A program made the translations under genes and the position numbers. From positions 1,116,001-1,180,000 of the forward strand of contig NZ_JABSPA010000002.1 of assembly GCF_013214175.1 (NCBI RefSeq): DNA of 64,000 nucleotides, in the 5' to 3' direction. Source of the stretch: Colwellia sp. (GTDB lineage Bacteria > Pseudomonadota > Gammaproteobacteria > Enterobacterales > Alteromonadaceae). Positions 1 through 8,917 of this stretch are shown here, piece after piece; positions within the stretch are counted from its first letter, which is position 1; each line of letters begins with the position of its first letter. The notes beneath the pieces were generated by a model. The model had not been told where the DNA came from, did no database searches, and worked only from the letters and a program-made list of their open reading frames with translations.

Positions 1-1
1 C

Positions 2-481
2 CGAACAGTAGTACTTTCACCATCTTTAGGTGGCATTACTAACTTGCAAATTGATACCGGTTTTTATGCTAAAGCTGGCGCGGCAGCTATGACTTTTATT
101 GAGGGTAATACAGCTTGGATTCAAGTGAATTTACGCGAGAATAATTTAGCCAATTTAGCCATAGGTAACCCAGTTGAAATAGCGCTAGATGTTGATCCTG
201 GTACTATTTATCACGGAAAAATAAGTAGTATTGGTTTCGCCGTTGATACTTCTTCTACCAGTGCCGTTGGTGGGTTAGCAAATGTTGAGTCAAAAACTGG
301 CTGGCTTAGAGATGCTCAACGTTTCCCGGTAATGATCACTTTTGATGATGACAGTACCAAAGGTAAGCGCCGTTTAGGCGGGCAAGCCGATGTGCAAATT
401 TATACCGGCGATAACTGGTTTGTGAACAGTTTAGGTTGGTTGTGGATTCGAGTACTAAGCATACTTTCTTATGTCTACTAG
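2..481 (+). CDS. HlyD-family efflux periplasmic adaptor, C-terminal part (5' truncated by window edge)
   Basis: The reading frame is open from base 2 and has no convincing start inside the window, so this is the 3' end of a longer gene. The visible part matches the beta-barrel and membrane-proximal end of membrane fusion proteins: a stretch with a GGITN turn, an IEGNTAWIQVNLRENNL segment, and a GNPVEIALDVDPG..YHGKISSIG barrel motif. Such proteins bridge an inner-membrane pump and an outer-membrane channel. It overlaps the next gene by 11 bp, so the two are probably translated together as one aromatic-acid or drug efflux pump (AaeA/AaeB-like arrangement). The substrate is unknown. Confidence 0.8.
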   Translation, partial: RTVVLSPSLGGITNLQIDTGFYAKAGAAAMTFIEGNTAWIQVNLRENNLANLAIGNPVEIALDVDPGTIYHGKISSIGFAVDTSSTSAVGGLANVESKTGWLRDAQRFPVMITFDDDSTKGKRRLGGQADVQIYTGDNWFVNSLGWLWIRVLSILSYVY

Positions 482-1529
482 CATAAAAGCTAAGGTAAGT
501 GCCAGGCCAGCTAGTTTTATCTCGACACTATATGCAGATGTTAATGCTATGCGGATCTTGCGCTTTGCTTTTGGTGTTACTGTTGCTTGCGCTTTAGCTT
601 ATGGCATTAATTGGCCTCTGGCTTTTTTAATGCCTGTTTTTACGGCGTTGCTTTTAGCAATGCCATTGCCAAAACCTTCGGTGAAAGCTAGCCTCAACAA
701 CATGATGAGTACCTTACAAGCATTTGCTCTAGGGTTGGCTTTCTCACTGTTTTTTTTACAATATCCTATCGCCTATTTAATTACCCTGGCCTTAGTGTTA
801 TTTCATTTATATTATTATTTAAACCGTGGTGGCTCGTTTTGGTTTACTTTAATGTCGATGATTGCCATTTTAGTGTTACCTATGATTGCTAATAGTAATG
901 AAGGTTTAGCCATAGGCTTTTCGGCAGGTTTTGTTTATTCAAGCTGGTTAACCATTGCTATGCTTTGGCTGGCGCATTTTGTTTTTCCTGATCCAAGTTT
1001 CACCCAGTTTCCAGTAAAACCAAAATACACTAATCGCTATAGCAAAGTCGCCGCTCAGCTTGCCCTTAAAAGTACCTTAGTTACTTTTCCAATTGCCGCT
1101 GTATTTATTACTTTTGGCTTGAGTGATTATTTGTTGGTAATGATTTTTTCAGCGATATTCATCTTAAAACCTGATTTAACTCAAGGTAAAGAAGCCGGTC
1201 GAAACTCATTGTTGTCGACCTTGCTTGGTGGTGTGTTTGCTTGGTTTTTCTATTGGCTAATTGTTGCGGTACCACAATTTTACTTTTACTTGCTACTGTT
1301 ACTCGCTACGACCTTATTTTTTGGTCGCCACATATTTTCCGGTACTAATATGTCGAAGTACTACAGCTCAGGGTTTATTGCCTTATTAGTGATTATAAAT
1401 AGTGCTATGGCGGCAGACTCAAATTTTAATGCAATTTTAGCCCAGCGTATTTTTTTAATATCAGGCGCTATTATTTACATTGTTTGTGCATTAAAAGTAC
1501 TTGAACGTTTTTTCTTTACCACTAAATAA
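471..1529 (+). CDS. DUF2955/FUSC-like inner-membrane efflux protein
   Basis: A 352-residue protein with about ten hydrophobic segments in two blocks (residues about 30-165 and 195-345) around a short polar linker. This duplicated layout is typical of FUSC/aromatic acid exporter-like permeases and DUF2955 proteins. The start ATG lies inside the end of the upstream HlyD-type gene, the usual arrangement for an adaptor and permease pair. No ATPase domain is seen, so transport would be proton-driven if the family assignment is right. Substrate cannot be inferred. Confidence 0.72.
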   Translation: MSTSIKAKVSARPASFISTLYADVNAMRILRFAFGVTVACALAYGINWPLAFLMPVFTALLLAMPLPKPSVKASLNNMMSTLQAFALGLAFSLFFLQYPIAYLITLALVLFHLYYYLNRGGSFWFTLMSMIAILVLPMIANSNEGLAIGFSAGFVYSSWLTIAMLWLAHFVFPDPSFTQFPVKPKYTNRYSKVAAQLALKSTLVTFPIAAVFITFGLSDYLLVMIFSAIFILKPDLTQGKEAGRNSLLSTLLGGVFAWFFYWLIVAVPQFYFYLLLLLATTLFFGRHIFSGTNMSKYYSSGFIALLVIINSAMAADSNFNAILAQRIFLISGAIIYIVCALKVLERFFFTTK

Positions 1530-1608
1530 GGACTATTTAGTGCCGGGGGAATAGTTGTTAACTCTAAAGAGGCTGAAGGTTGGTTTTTCTTTTAATGGCC
1601 TATGAACG

Positions 1609-1654
1609 CTGATTAACATAGTTACTTATCAAGAAATATAGTTATGTTAATCAG
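1609..1654. terminator. Inverted repeat between convergent genes
   Basis: A perfect 12-bp inverted repeat (CTGATTAACATA and TATGTTAATCAG, 22-nt spacer) lies between the convergent permease and kinase genes and includes the kinase stop codon. No strong U-run follows on either strand, so it is a possible weak terminator or RNA-stabilising hairpin. Confidence 0.3.
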
Positions 1655-3081
1655 GCTTGTTCTATTAAATACTTTTGGCTGTGAACTTCTTCAACCAGGA
1701 GTTCATTCATCACTGTCAGTAGCACAGAAAGGTCTAGCGGCTTTGCACAGACTGCATCCATGCCATTGGCTAGATACTGTTTAATGTTTTGGCTATCTAT
1801 ATCGGCAGTTAGGGCAATTATAGGAATGGTCGACTTATTGCAGCCCCAGCTTCTAATGACCTTAGTCGCTTCTAAACCATCCATTATCGGCATTCTAATA
1901 TCCATTAAAACAAGATCAAAATCACCATGCTTAAGTTGGCTGAGTGCTTCCTCGCCATTACTTGCCACGGCAACTTCATGGCTAAGGTTGCCTAGTACAG
2001 CCAACATAAGTTGTTGTAACATTCGTGTATCTTCAACGAGCAGTAATTTTAAACTTCGATTAGATACCCATTCATTATTAGTCTCTTTACTTTTACTTGA
2101 ACTCACTTGTGTGCAGGCGGGTTGACATAAAATGGTAAACCAAAAGCGGCTGCCTTGACCCTTAATACTTTCGATGCCTATTTTACCGCCCATTAATTCG
2201 ACCAGTTTTTTCGAAATAGAAAGCCCTAAACCGGTACCACCGTATTTTCTAGTGGTGGAGCTATCTGCCTGAGAAAAGGGCGAAAATAGTTTGTTCTGCT
2301 CATTAGGAGTTAAACCAATACCAGTATCAGAGACTGAAAACTGTAATGATATTTTTCCATTGTCTGTAGGTGTATGGTCAACGCTTACACATATGAAGCC
2401 CGTAGCGGTAAATTTAAGAGCATTACTGAGTAGATTAGACAAAATTTGGTTAATCCGTAAAGAGTCAGCATGTATACCCTCAGGTAAATTTTTCGCTAAC
2501 TCAATTTTTAACTCTAATGCTTTTGAGTTGATTTGCGGTAAGAATAAATCAACGGTATCTTCAATAAACGACAGTAAGTGAAAATCCTTGGGATCCAGTT
2601 CTAGCTTGCCAGCGTCGAGTTTGGATTGATCTAGGATTTCATTGAGGATTTTTAACAGGTTTTTAGCCGAAGTGATAATGTTGTTGGTAACCTCTTGTTG
2701 CTGAGGCCGAAGATTAGTTTGTTGTAATAACTCTGCCATGCCTAAAACCCCAGCCATTGGCGTGCGAATTTCATGACTCATATTAGCCAAAAATTCAGCT
2801 TTAACCTGTACTGACTCTATAGCCTTTAATCGAGCAGAGGTTAACTCTTTTGTTGATAAGGCAAAGGACTCATAGGCGAGTACAATTTCTTGGTCTTTGG
2901 CATTGAGCTTACACTGGTAGCTTTTCAACTGCTGTTGGAGTTGTAGGGTTTCTTGATGCTTTTGTGATTGGCGTTTTAATAGCAATACAATCACTATACT
3001 TGTTAATAACCAGCCAACTATTAATAAATTCATCGCCGTTGTCATTATTTTTAGCCATTGCCGATGGTGTTTTTTAAGCAT
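1651..3081 (-). CDS. Hybrid sensor histidine kinase with C-terminal receiver domain
   Basis: 476 residues: one N-terminal membrane segment (about 14-35), a coiled coil, a HisKA domain with phospho-acceptor His103 in MSHEIRTPMAG, a HATPase domain with the N box, DTGIGL and GGTGLGLSI motifs, and a receiver domain (about 343-455) with phosphorylated Asp394 in LMDIRMP. There is no periplasmic sensing loop and no HPt domain, so output must pass through a separate HPt or an unlinked regulator. The start overlaps the end of the upstream PAS gene by 31 bp in another frame. This suggests translational coupling: the PAS protein may be the sensory module, or the two may once have been one gene. Confidence 0.85.
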   Translation of the reverse strand: MLKKHHRQWLKIMTTAMNLLIVGWLLTSIVIVLLLKRQSQKHQETLQLQQQLKSYQCKLNAKDQEIVLAYESFALSTKELTSARLKAIESVQVKAEFLANMSHEIRTPMAGVLGMAELLQQTNLRPQQQEVTNNIITSAKNLLKILNEILDQSKLDAGKLELDPKDFHLLSFIEDTVDLFLPQINSKALELKIELAKNLPEGIHADSLRINQILSNLLSNALKFTATGFICVSVDHTPTDNGKISLQFSVSDTGIGLTPNEQNKLFSPFSQADSSTTRKYGGTGLGLSISKKLVELMGGKIGIESIKGQGSRFWFTILCQPACTQVSSSKSKETNNEWVSNRSLKLLLVEDTRMLQQLMLAVLGNLSHEVAVASNGEEALSQLKHGDFDLVLMDIRMPIMDGLEATKVIRSWGCNKSTIPIIALTADIDSQNIKQYLANGMDAVCAKPLDLSVLLTVMNELLVEEVHSQKYLIEQA

Positions 3082-3458
3082 TGCCAGGCGAGCTCATTTA
3101 TTTCAGTGGTAAAACAGCGGGTATGAATAAAGTTATTTTCCTTTTTATAAACATTAGAATTAATACTGACATAAAGAATCGAATTATCTTTCTTCCTCAA
3201 TCTCGCTACATAACTGAGTAGGGTTTCACCATTTGTTAAGCGGGTTAAAAGATCTTGAATCACCTCTTGATCAACATGAAACTCTGTTATGTTGTGACCT
3301 ATGTACTCTGCTGCGCTATACCCCAGAGTATCGAGCTCTTTCAGGTTAGCAAAGTGAATGGTGCCATCAGCGCCGACCAAGTGAATGCAAACAGCAGCTT
3401 GGTCGAGGAAACTCCATAATTCTTCTGCTTCTTCAAGCAAGTTAAATTCAGTGAGCAT
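3051..3458 (-). CDS. Single PAS-domain protein, partner of the adjacent kinase
   Basis: 135 residues that are essentially one PAS fold (about 8-120): FLDQAAVCIHLVGADGTIHFAN, LGYSAAEYIGHNITEF, then an RLRKKDNSILYVSINSN strand pair. No membrane segment and no output domain follow. It lies directly upstream of the hybrid kinase and runs 31 bp into it in another frame. Stand-alone PAS proteins of this size are uncommon; the likeliest reading is a sensor subunit, or a PAS domain separated from its kinase by a frameshift. The ligand is unknown. Confidence 0.72.
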   Translation of the reverse strand: MLTEFNLLEEAEELWSFLDQAAVCIHLVGADGTIHFANLKELDTLGYSAAEYIGHNITEFHVDQEVIQDLLTRLTNGETLLSYVARLRKKDNSILYVSINSNVYKKENNFIHTRCFTTEINELAWQCLKNTIGNG

Positions 3459-4104
3459 AATTTAACGTCCTTTTATCAGAGGTTAGCTACGACATGAAAA
3501 TTACTGACAGTCAATGTGCGGTAATAACGCGAAAGTATAGTCTAAATTATTTTTTTAGATAATATGTGGTTCGCGATATTACTTTTGAAGAAAGTTTAGC
3601 TAAAAGCAAAGTTTTATTAGCCACTTTCTTTGAGGCTTTATTATAGGCAGCTCAACTTAAGCCAGGTTAAAAAGTCGCTAGGTGTTAACCCTAATGAATT
3701 TAGTATCCCCTATTAATTCTCTTTATTAATAGTTCTAAAAATATCTACATCGTAGTTGTAAAGTATATTTTCAAAATAAGAATTTATTCTCATATTGCAC
3801 TCAATCTATTCCTCCCGATCTGTTCTCTCACCAAAATAATAACTTAAGATACTGAACTTTAGTCTTTTTATTTATTGGTACGTTTTTTGATATTACATTC
3901 AATAGATAGATTTTTTATTGAGTTTGTAAATGTCTAAAGTCTTGAAGGGCTTCATAACAGTAATTATAAGATTATTAAGATAAATAAGAGGGAATTCAAA
4001 ATGAACATTGAAATATTAAAATCATTGTTTAGCATCTTTACTTTAACTTGTATGTCTTGTCGGTCTGTTAATTAAATACTGTTTAAAGGTAGGGGAAAGT
4101 TAAT
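3459..4104. other. AT-rich intergenic region upstream of the prsT-like gene
   Basis: 646 bp without a long gene. It holds one possible small ORF (4001-4075) and a sequence resembling a sigma-54 promoter at 3875-3891 (TTGG, then 10 nt from GG to a G-A in place of the usual G-C). No RNA gene was recognised. It should contain the promoters of the PAS-kinase pair (minus) and of the TPR gene (plus). Confidence 0.4.
4001..4075 (+). CDS. Possible 24-residue small ORF upstream of prsT-like gene
   Basis: ATG-to-TAA frame of 24 codons with a good ribosome binding site (GAGGGAA about 7 nt upstream). The product begins MNIEILKSLFSIFTLTC and ends CRSVN; it is hydrophobic in the middle and contains two Cys. 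It ends 29 bp before the next start. It could be a leader peptide, the remnant of a longer signal-peptide gene, or chance. No family is recognised. Confidence 0.3.
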   Translation: MNIEILKSLFSIFTLTCMSCRSVN

Positions 4105-6930
4105 ATGATGGATTATCAAAAAAAGATAATTTTTTTATTTGTTAATATATTTTTATTATCAGCTTGTCTAAATTGTTTTTCTGTTTTGGGAAAAGAGGCA
4201 AGCTCTAATTACGAAAAGGCGGTAATTAGCTTTAATGCTCAGGAATTAAATTCCACAGTCATACATCTGAAAAACTCTTTGGCTGAAGCCCCTCAACATT
4301 TACCATCCAGAATCTTAAATGCAAAATTGTTACTTCGTTTAGGTAAAGGACATGAAGCAGAAGTAGAGTTGGGTAAAGCAGAAGTTTCCGGAGCTGATGT
4401 TGAATATATATTGCCTTATAAAATGGAAGCACTTCTTCTACAAAGAAAGTTTGATAAGGTATTGGATATTTTTGATGATTATGTAAATTTATATGGGCCG
4501 AGAGTTAATAACACGGTTTATTTACATCAGGCAACAGCTCTCGTAGGTAAACATTTCTACAACAAGGCCGACCGGGTGTTTATTCAGATACTAGAAAACT
4601 CGCCTAACAATATAAAAGCTATTTTAGGGAGAGCACAAGTAGCACTGAAAAAAGGTAAGTTTATAGAAGCTATAGATTTTGTTAATGAAGCGGTGAAATT
4701 AGATGGAAGTCATATTAATGCGTTATTGATGAGTGCTGTAGTTCATCAAACGGCTGGAGAAGTCTCTATTGCCAAAGAGCATGTCCAAAATGTTCTTCGT
4801 ATAAATCCAACTAATTTACCTGCACGAGTAATAAATTCAGTTCTTCTTTTAGAGGCTGGGCAGTTATTAGCGGCTAAGCATGAGCTTGAACAAGTTTTGG
4901 CTGTTGTGCCAAACGAACCTGGAGCCAATTTTTTAAACTATTTAACTAGCATTTCTTTAGGAAAAACAAGTGAGTCGAAAAAAGAAAATTTTCAATTAAC
5001 TAATATCTTAGGTTCTATTTCTGTAGAAGTTAAGGAAGACTTTCCTATTTTTTATTATTTATCGAGTGTAATTGATTTTCAGCAAGGAAATTATTTTAAA
5101 TCAGAAAAATCTATAGTGAAGTACCTGAAACATAATCGCTTAGATTATAAAGCGAAAAAACTCCATGCAGCAATAGCTATTGCTCAAAAAAACTTTCATT
5201 CAGCAGAATTAATATTATCACAATTGATTATTTACCAATCAGCGGACATGGAAACGTATTCTTTGCTTGGTAAGGTGTTAATGGTTTTAGGCAGGTATGA
5301 AAAAGCAGAGTCTTACTTTCAAAAGGTGCTGAAAATGCAACCTAATGCGATTCAATCAACAGTTAATCTAGCTACATTGTACATGTTAAAAGGTCAATAT
5401 AAGCAGGTTGCTTCCGATTTAAGTCAGCATGATGAGTTAAATAATAGTACAGAAGCACTCTTGCTGCTTTCTAAGGCTTATATGGAGCTAGATGAACCTA
5501 AGACAGCATTGTTATACATTAATACATTATTAAGTCTTATGCCTGATGACTCATACATATATCAATTAAAGGGTAGTGCACTTGGGTTATCAGGCGATGT
5601 TGACAACGCAAAAATTAACTTTAAACAAGCCTTATTATTATCACCAGAAAATAGTCAAGCATTAATTCATTTAGCAAGAATTGATGTATTTGAAAATAAT
5701 ATTGAGGAGGCAATTGGAAAGTTAGATAAACAAAGCAAATTAGTGGAGAAAAATAGTGCCGTATTAATAGAGTTGGGCGACATTTATGTACGTATTCGAA
5801 ACATCGACGATGCAGAAAAAATGTACCTAAAAGTATTGTCTAATAACACCATGAGTTTTATGGCTGTTACACGATTAGTGTCTTTGTATCAACAACAGGA
5901 TAATGTTAAGAAAGCTATAGAGTTAACTGAAAAGCACTTAAGAAAAAATCAAAAACAATCAAATGTTCATGGCCTTTTGGGAAAGTTATATTATAAAAAT
6001 AAGCAATATAAAAAAGCTATGAATGCGTTTGTAAGTGCCAGTAAATATAGCGCTGATAAAGGAAATAGTTTACTTGAACTAGCTAGTTTTCAAATGCGTA
6101 TAGGTTTGTTAGAAGCCGCTAAAAAAAGCCTTGTCAAAGCATTAGCGTGGAATGATAGTTTTGTTCCCGCTTTTGATAAATTAATTGCTATTGCTATAAC
6201 TCAAAAAGATAAAACTTATGCGTTGGAGCTGATTAATCAATTAAAACTCATCATTGGTAATGTTGCAAAAATTGATTTGTTATATGGTAATTTAAACGTA
6301 ATGCTTGGAAACTATAAAGAGGCTTCGCTTTATTATCAATTATCTCTAGAAAAATTCCCATCACAACAGGCTGTTCTCGGGCTATATCATGTATATAAAA
6401 GCAGAGGCAATAACGAAAAAATTGTCGCTTTACTTGCCAACTGGATAGAAAAGCATCCCAATGATTTAATATCTTCAATTGCATTAGCTGAAACTTATAG
6501 TGATATGGAGATGTATCAAGTTTCTTTAGATTACTATTTGAATTTACTCGTTAAATTTCCAAAACATCCAATACTATTAAATAATACTGCTTTAGTGTAC
6601 TTATCCGTTCAAAATACTGAAAAAGCTGCCGAAATGGCCGCAATGGCTTACGAAATTATACCTGATAATGTCACTGTACTAGACACTAAAGCGTGGGTAG
6701 AAATCAACCGGAAAAATTATCAAGAAGCATTAGCGGTATTAAGGCAAGGGTATAGCCTGGATCACAACAATGGTTACATTAATTATCACCTTGCTATTGC
6801 ACTAGACAAGTTAGGCCGGAGGGAGGAAGCATACACATACCTGCAAGCTGCGGCACTAGCAAGTAAGGATTTCACCGACAAAAAAAATGCAGAATCAATG
6901 TTAAAAATTTGGGAGTCAACAGGAATCTAA
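4105..6930 (+). CDS. prsT: PrsT-like TPR-repeat lipoprotein of the PEP-CTERM/exosortase system
   Basis: 941 residues. It opens with a lipoprotein signal (LLSAC, lipidated Cys21) and then consists almost wholly of TPR units, with repeated YEKAESYFQKVLKMQPN, ALLYINTLLSLMPDD and DNAKINFKQALLLSPEN type helices. Length, lipobox and solid TPR content fit the PrsT family of PEP-CTERM loci, thought to act in assembly or export of exopolysaccharide and sorted proteins. The next gene encodes a PEP-CTERM-like substrate, which supports the call. No exosortase or glycosyltransferase is in the window, so the core system must lie elsewhere. A generic TPR lipoprotein is the alternative. Confidence 0.75.
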   Translation: MMDYQKKIIFLFVNIFLLSACLNCFSVLGKEASSNYEKAVISFNAQELNSTVIHLKNSLAEAPQHLPSRILNAKLLLRLGKGHEAEVELGKAEVSGADVEYILPYKMEALLLQRKFDKVLDIFDDYVNLYGPRVNNTVYLHQATALVGKHFYNKADRVFIQILENSPNNIKAILGRAQVALKKGKFIEAIDFVNEAVKLDGSHINALLMSAVVHQTAGEVSIAKEHVQNVLRINPTNLPARVINSVLLLEAGQLLAAKHELEQVLAVVPNEPGANFLNYLTSISLGKTSESKKENFQLTNILGSISVEVKEDFPIFYYLSSVIDFQQGNYFKSEKSIVKYLKHNRLDYKAKKLHAAIAIAQKNFHSAELILSQLIIYQSADMETYSLLGKVLMVLGRYEKAESYFQKVLKMQPNAIQSTVNLATLYMLKGQYKQVASDLSQHDELNNSTEALLLLSKAYMELDEPKTALLYINTLLSLMPDDSYIYQLKGSALGLSGDVDNAKINFKQALLLSPENSQALIHLARIDVFENNIEEAIGKLDKQSKLVEKNSAVLIELGDIYVRIRNIDDAEKMYLKVLSNNTMSFMAVTRLVSLYQQQDNVKKAIELTEKHLRKNQKQSNVHGLLGKLYYKNKQYKKAMNAFVSASKYSADKGNSLLELASFQMRIGLLEAAKKSLVKALAWNDSFVPAFDKLIAIAITQKDKTYALELINQLKLIIGNVAKIDLLYGNLNVMLGNYKEASLYYQLSLEKFPSQQAVLGLYHVYKSRGNNEKIVALLANWIEKHPNDLISSIALAETYSDMEMYQVSLDYYLNLLVKFPKHPILLNNTALVYLSVQNTEKAAEMAAMAYEIIPDNVTVLDTKAWVEINRKNYQEALAVLRQGYSLDHNNGYINYHLAIALDKLGRREEAYTYLQAAALASKDFTDKKNAESMLKIWESTGI

Positions 6931-7056
6931 TAGAGTTATTAAATAATGTTAACAGTAAACAACGCGAAAATAGTAGACGCATGATTACTATTTTTAGAAA
7001 TTGAATTTTGCGAACATTAGTTCGTTAAAGTAAGGTAAAACTATAAAGGGAATATT

Positions 7057-7728
7057 ATGTATTATTTAAATTTAGTAAGAAGTCTTTGTTTTTTAATTTG
7101 TATGTATTCTACAACAATACAAGCAAGTACCTTTTACGTCGAAATAACGTCTGACACAAGTATCCAAAGTTTCGTTGCGTTTGAATTAAATGGTATAGCT
7201 GATGCAGCATTTCCGTTCAGTTTCATAGGTACTCATGAAGAAGATGGAACAATATCTCATTTGTATTGTGCTGACCTTTTGCAGTATATTTCCAATGACG
7301 TTTATGAATTTACTCAAACTGATTTAACGGAGCTCCATAATAAATACCATAAAGCGGCTTGGTTAATAGATACATTTTCATTTTATACAAATACATTTAG
7401 TTCTGGAGCGTTACAGGTAGCAATATGGGAGGTTATTCATGAATCAAGTGGTGTTTTTGATCTATATTCTGGAAGTTTTAAAGTTCTTCCTGATTCCTTT
7501 TATTTGACTTTTACTGATTTTACTGCGGAATTTTCAGCTATTACAACTTCGTTTTTAACTTCGTACGATCCAAGTGCAGATTTAAGTCAATATGCTGTTT
7601 TTCAAAACCCATCTGTTCAAGATACAATTGGCGAAAAGTTAGAAATTTCTGAGCCGCCAACAGTTATTATGTTGATAATAGCAATGATTGCTTTAGTGAT
7701 TAATCGTTTAAAGAACGTAAGCGTATAG
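7057..7728 (+). CDS. PEP-CTERM-like surface protein with candidate Cys-Gln thioester domain
   Basis: 223 residues with an N-terminal signal peptide (cleavage near IQAS, residue 24), a beta-rich domain and a C-terminal sorting-like tail: EPP (199-201), a hydrophobic stretch (202-215) and the basic RLK (217-219). The usual Pro-Glu-Pro is Ser-Glu-Pro-Pro here. Within the domain, LYCADL (Cys71) and LQVAIWEVIHE (Gln120) match the two halves of the internal thioester signature known from bacterial surface adhesins and several PEP-CTERM proteins. RBS is AAAGGGAA. It lies 126 bp after the PrsT-like gene. Covalent surface attachment is an inference from the motif only. Confidence 0.72.
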   Translation: MYYLNLVRSLCFLICMYSTTIQASTFYVEITSDTSIQSFVAFELNGIADAAFPFSFIGTHEEDGTISHLYCADLLQYISNDVYEFTQTDLTELHNKYHKAAWLIDTFSFYTNTFSSGALQVAIWEVIHESSGVFDLYSGSFKVLPDSFYLTFTDFTAEFSAITTSFLTSYDPSADLSQYAVFQNPSVQDTIGEKLEISEPPTVIMLIIAMIALVINRLKNVSV

Positions 7729-8042
7729 GCTCGTGCGTCTAGCCTTGCTCTACGTTCCAAGATAGCAAGAGTGCTCTAGACTCTGTCTATTTTTAGCCAG
7801 CTCCTCTATGTAGGCTTGTAAATAACTGTCAACCAGCAAGCCATTAGCTTTGGCTGTTGTGATAGTCAAGCCAAGGTTAAATCTGTAGCCTAGTGAGGGG
7901 CATTCAAAATGGTGTGTATTTCGTGCCTATTATCATCTTGGTAGTACAGGATTAAATCACGTATAGGGGCAGAGTTGGTGGGGTCGAGGAGTTTATTGGT
8001 GCTATTAAAAGTTATTAAATAATTTACCCAAACGACAGGCAC
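7729..8042 (-). pseudogene. Decayed transposase-like remnant (IS66-type C-terminus) and spacer
   Basis: No intact gene occurs here. On the minus strand around 7785-7900 a frame reads LGYRFNLGLTITTAKANGLL followed by VDSYLQAYIEELAK. It resembles the C-terminal TAKANGLEPYAYL segment of IS66-type transposases but has no start and no complete domain. A second minus-strand frame (stop at 7890) reads NSAPIRDLILYYQDDN and is also broken. I read this as insertion-sequence debris. No terminal repeats were found. Confidence 0.33.
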
Positions 8043-8069
8043 AAAAAAGCCCTAACAATGTTAGGGCTT
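8043..8069 (-). terminator. Rho-independent terminator of the tRNA-Phe/tRNA-Thr unit
   Basis: On the minus strand a perfect stem AAGCCCTAAC/GTTAGGGCTT with a 3-nt loop is followed by six T residues. It lies just downstream of the two minus-strand tRNA genes. Confidence 0.85.
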
Positions 8070-8088
8070 ATTGCTTCCTACGAAGGAA

Positions 8089-8164
<76 letters not shown>

Positions 8165-8274
8165 ACACAAAGCTGTGTGCAGTATTTAAAACTATTAAAA
8201 TAGTCTAAACACTCTGGCACCGAAATAATGCTTAATATTATTATTAATAATAGCTGAGCACCACTTCTGTAAAA

Positions 8275-8350
8275 TGGTGCCCCGACCCGGATTTGAACCA
8301 GGGACACGAGGATTTTCAATCCTCTGCTCTACCAACTGAGCTATCGGGGC
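8275..8350 (-). tRNA. tRNA-Phe (anticodon GAA), copy 1
   Basis: 76-nt cloverleaf on the minus strand with acceptor GCCCCGA/TCGGGGC, anticodon loop TTGAAAA (anticodon GAA), T-loop GTTCAAATC and encoded CCA. An identical gene in opposite orientation lies at 16543-16618. It is the first gene of a Phe-Thr transcript on this strand. Confidence 0.96.
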
Positions 8351-8399
8351 TTAACATGCTTAACTTGGCTGCGTTTGCTTCCTCGTTAAGACGGGACGT

Positions 8400-8428
8400 A
8401 TTAGACTGTTTTTCATTGACCCCGTCAA
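8400..8428 (-). promoter_or_regulatory. Promoter of the tRNA-Phe/tRNA-Thr unit
   Basis: On the minus strand TTGACG (8428-8423) and TCTAAT (8405-8400) are separated by exactly 17 nt, and a GC-rich discriminator (ACGTCCCGTC) follows, as in stringently controlled stable-RNA promoters. The tRNA-Phe gene begins 50 bp further on. Confidence 0.55.
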
Positions 8429-8564
8429 CTGTTTTTTACCAACTTTTTTATAAAAAGTGTTTGTTTGCTGTTTATTACAGCACATCTGTTTTTTATGTAG
8501 TTTTTGTAGGCATTAATGAGTGATAAAACAGCCAGCCCAGTGAATGTACAAGTAAAGTGTCTAG

Positions 8565-8837
8565 CTATTTACTTGGTGGCACATAACCTTCAATTTCTGG
8601 TTCTTTACCTTCAAATAGATAAGCAACCATGGCAGATTCTAAAAAAGCACGATCATCAGCATTCATCATGTTCATTTTTTTCTCATTAATAATCATGGTT
8701 TGTTTCTTTTGCCAGATTTTCCAAGCTTCTTGAGAAATATTATTAAAAATGCGTTTACCTATTTCACCTGGGTAAAGTTGAAAACCTAAACCTTCGGCGT
8801 CTTTTTTTAGGCTTTGACAAAATACTGTGCGACTCAT
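8565..8837 (-). CDS. yggX: YggX-family Fe(2+)-trafficking/oxidative damage protection protein
   Basis: 90 residues, full length for the family. It begins [17 protein letters not shown] with the conserved Cys7, continues with [16 protein letters not shown] and the NEKKMNMM...R.FLE block, and ends [10 protein letters not shown]. YggX is a small cytosolic protein linked to iron handling and protection of Fe-S clusters. It follows mutY by 80 bp on the same strand, the usual mutY-yggX operon; MutY itself carries an Fe-S cluster. Confidence 0.95.
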   Translation of the reverse strand: MSRTVFCQSLKKDAEGLGFQLYPGEIGKRIFNNISQEAWKIWQKKQTMIINEKKMNMMNADDRAFLESAMVAYLFEGKEPEIEGYVPPSK

Positions 8838-8917
8838 AATGGATTCTCTTCTCTTTATTAGGTAAGTATTAGGTAAATATTAAGTAAGTAATACTTATTC
8901 TGGTGATTAATTATTAA

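Noticed and set aside
8293..8523. Plus-strand open frame of 76 codons over the tRNA-Phe gene
   Set aside because: It runs antisense through the tRNA gene and its promoter and has no protein-like features.
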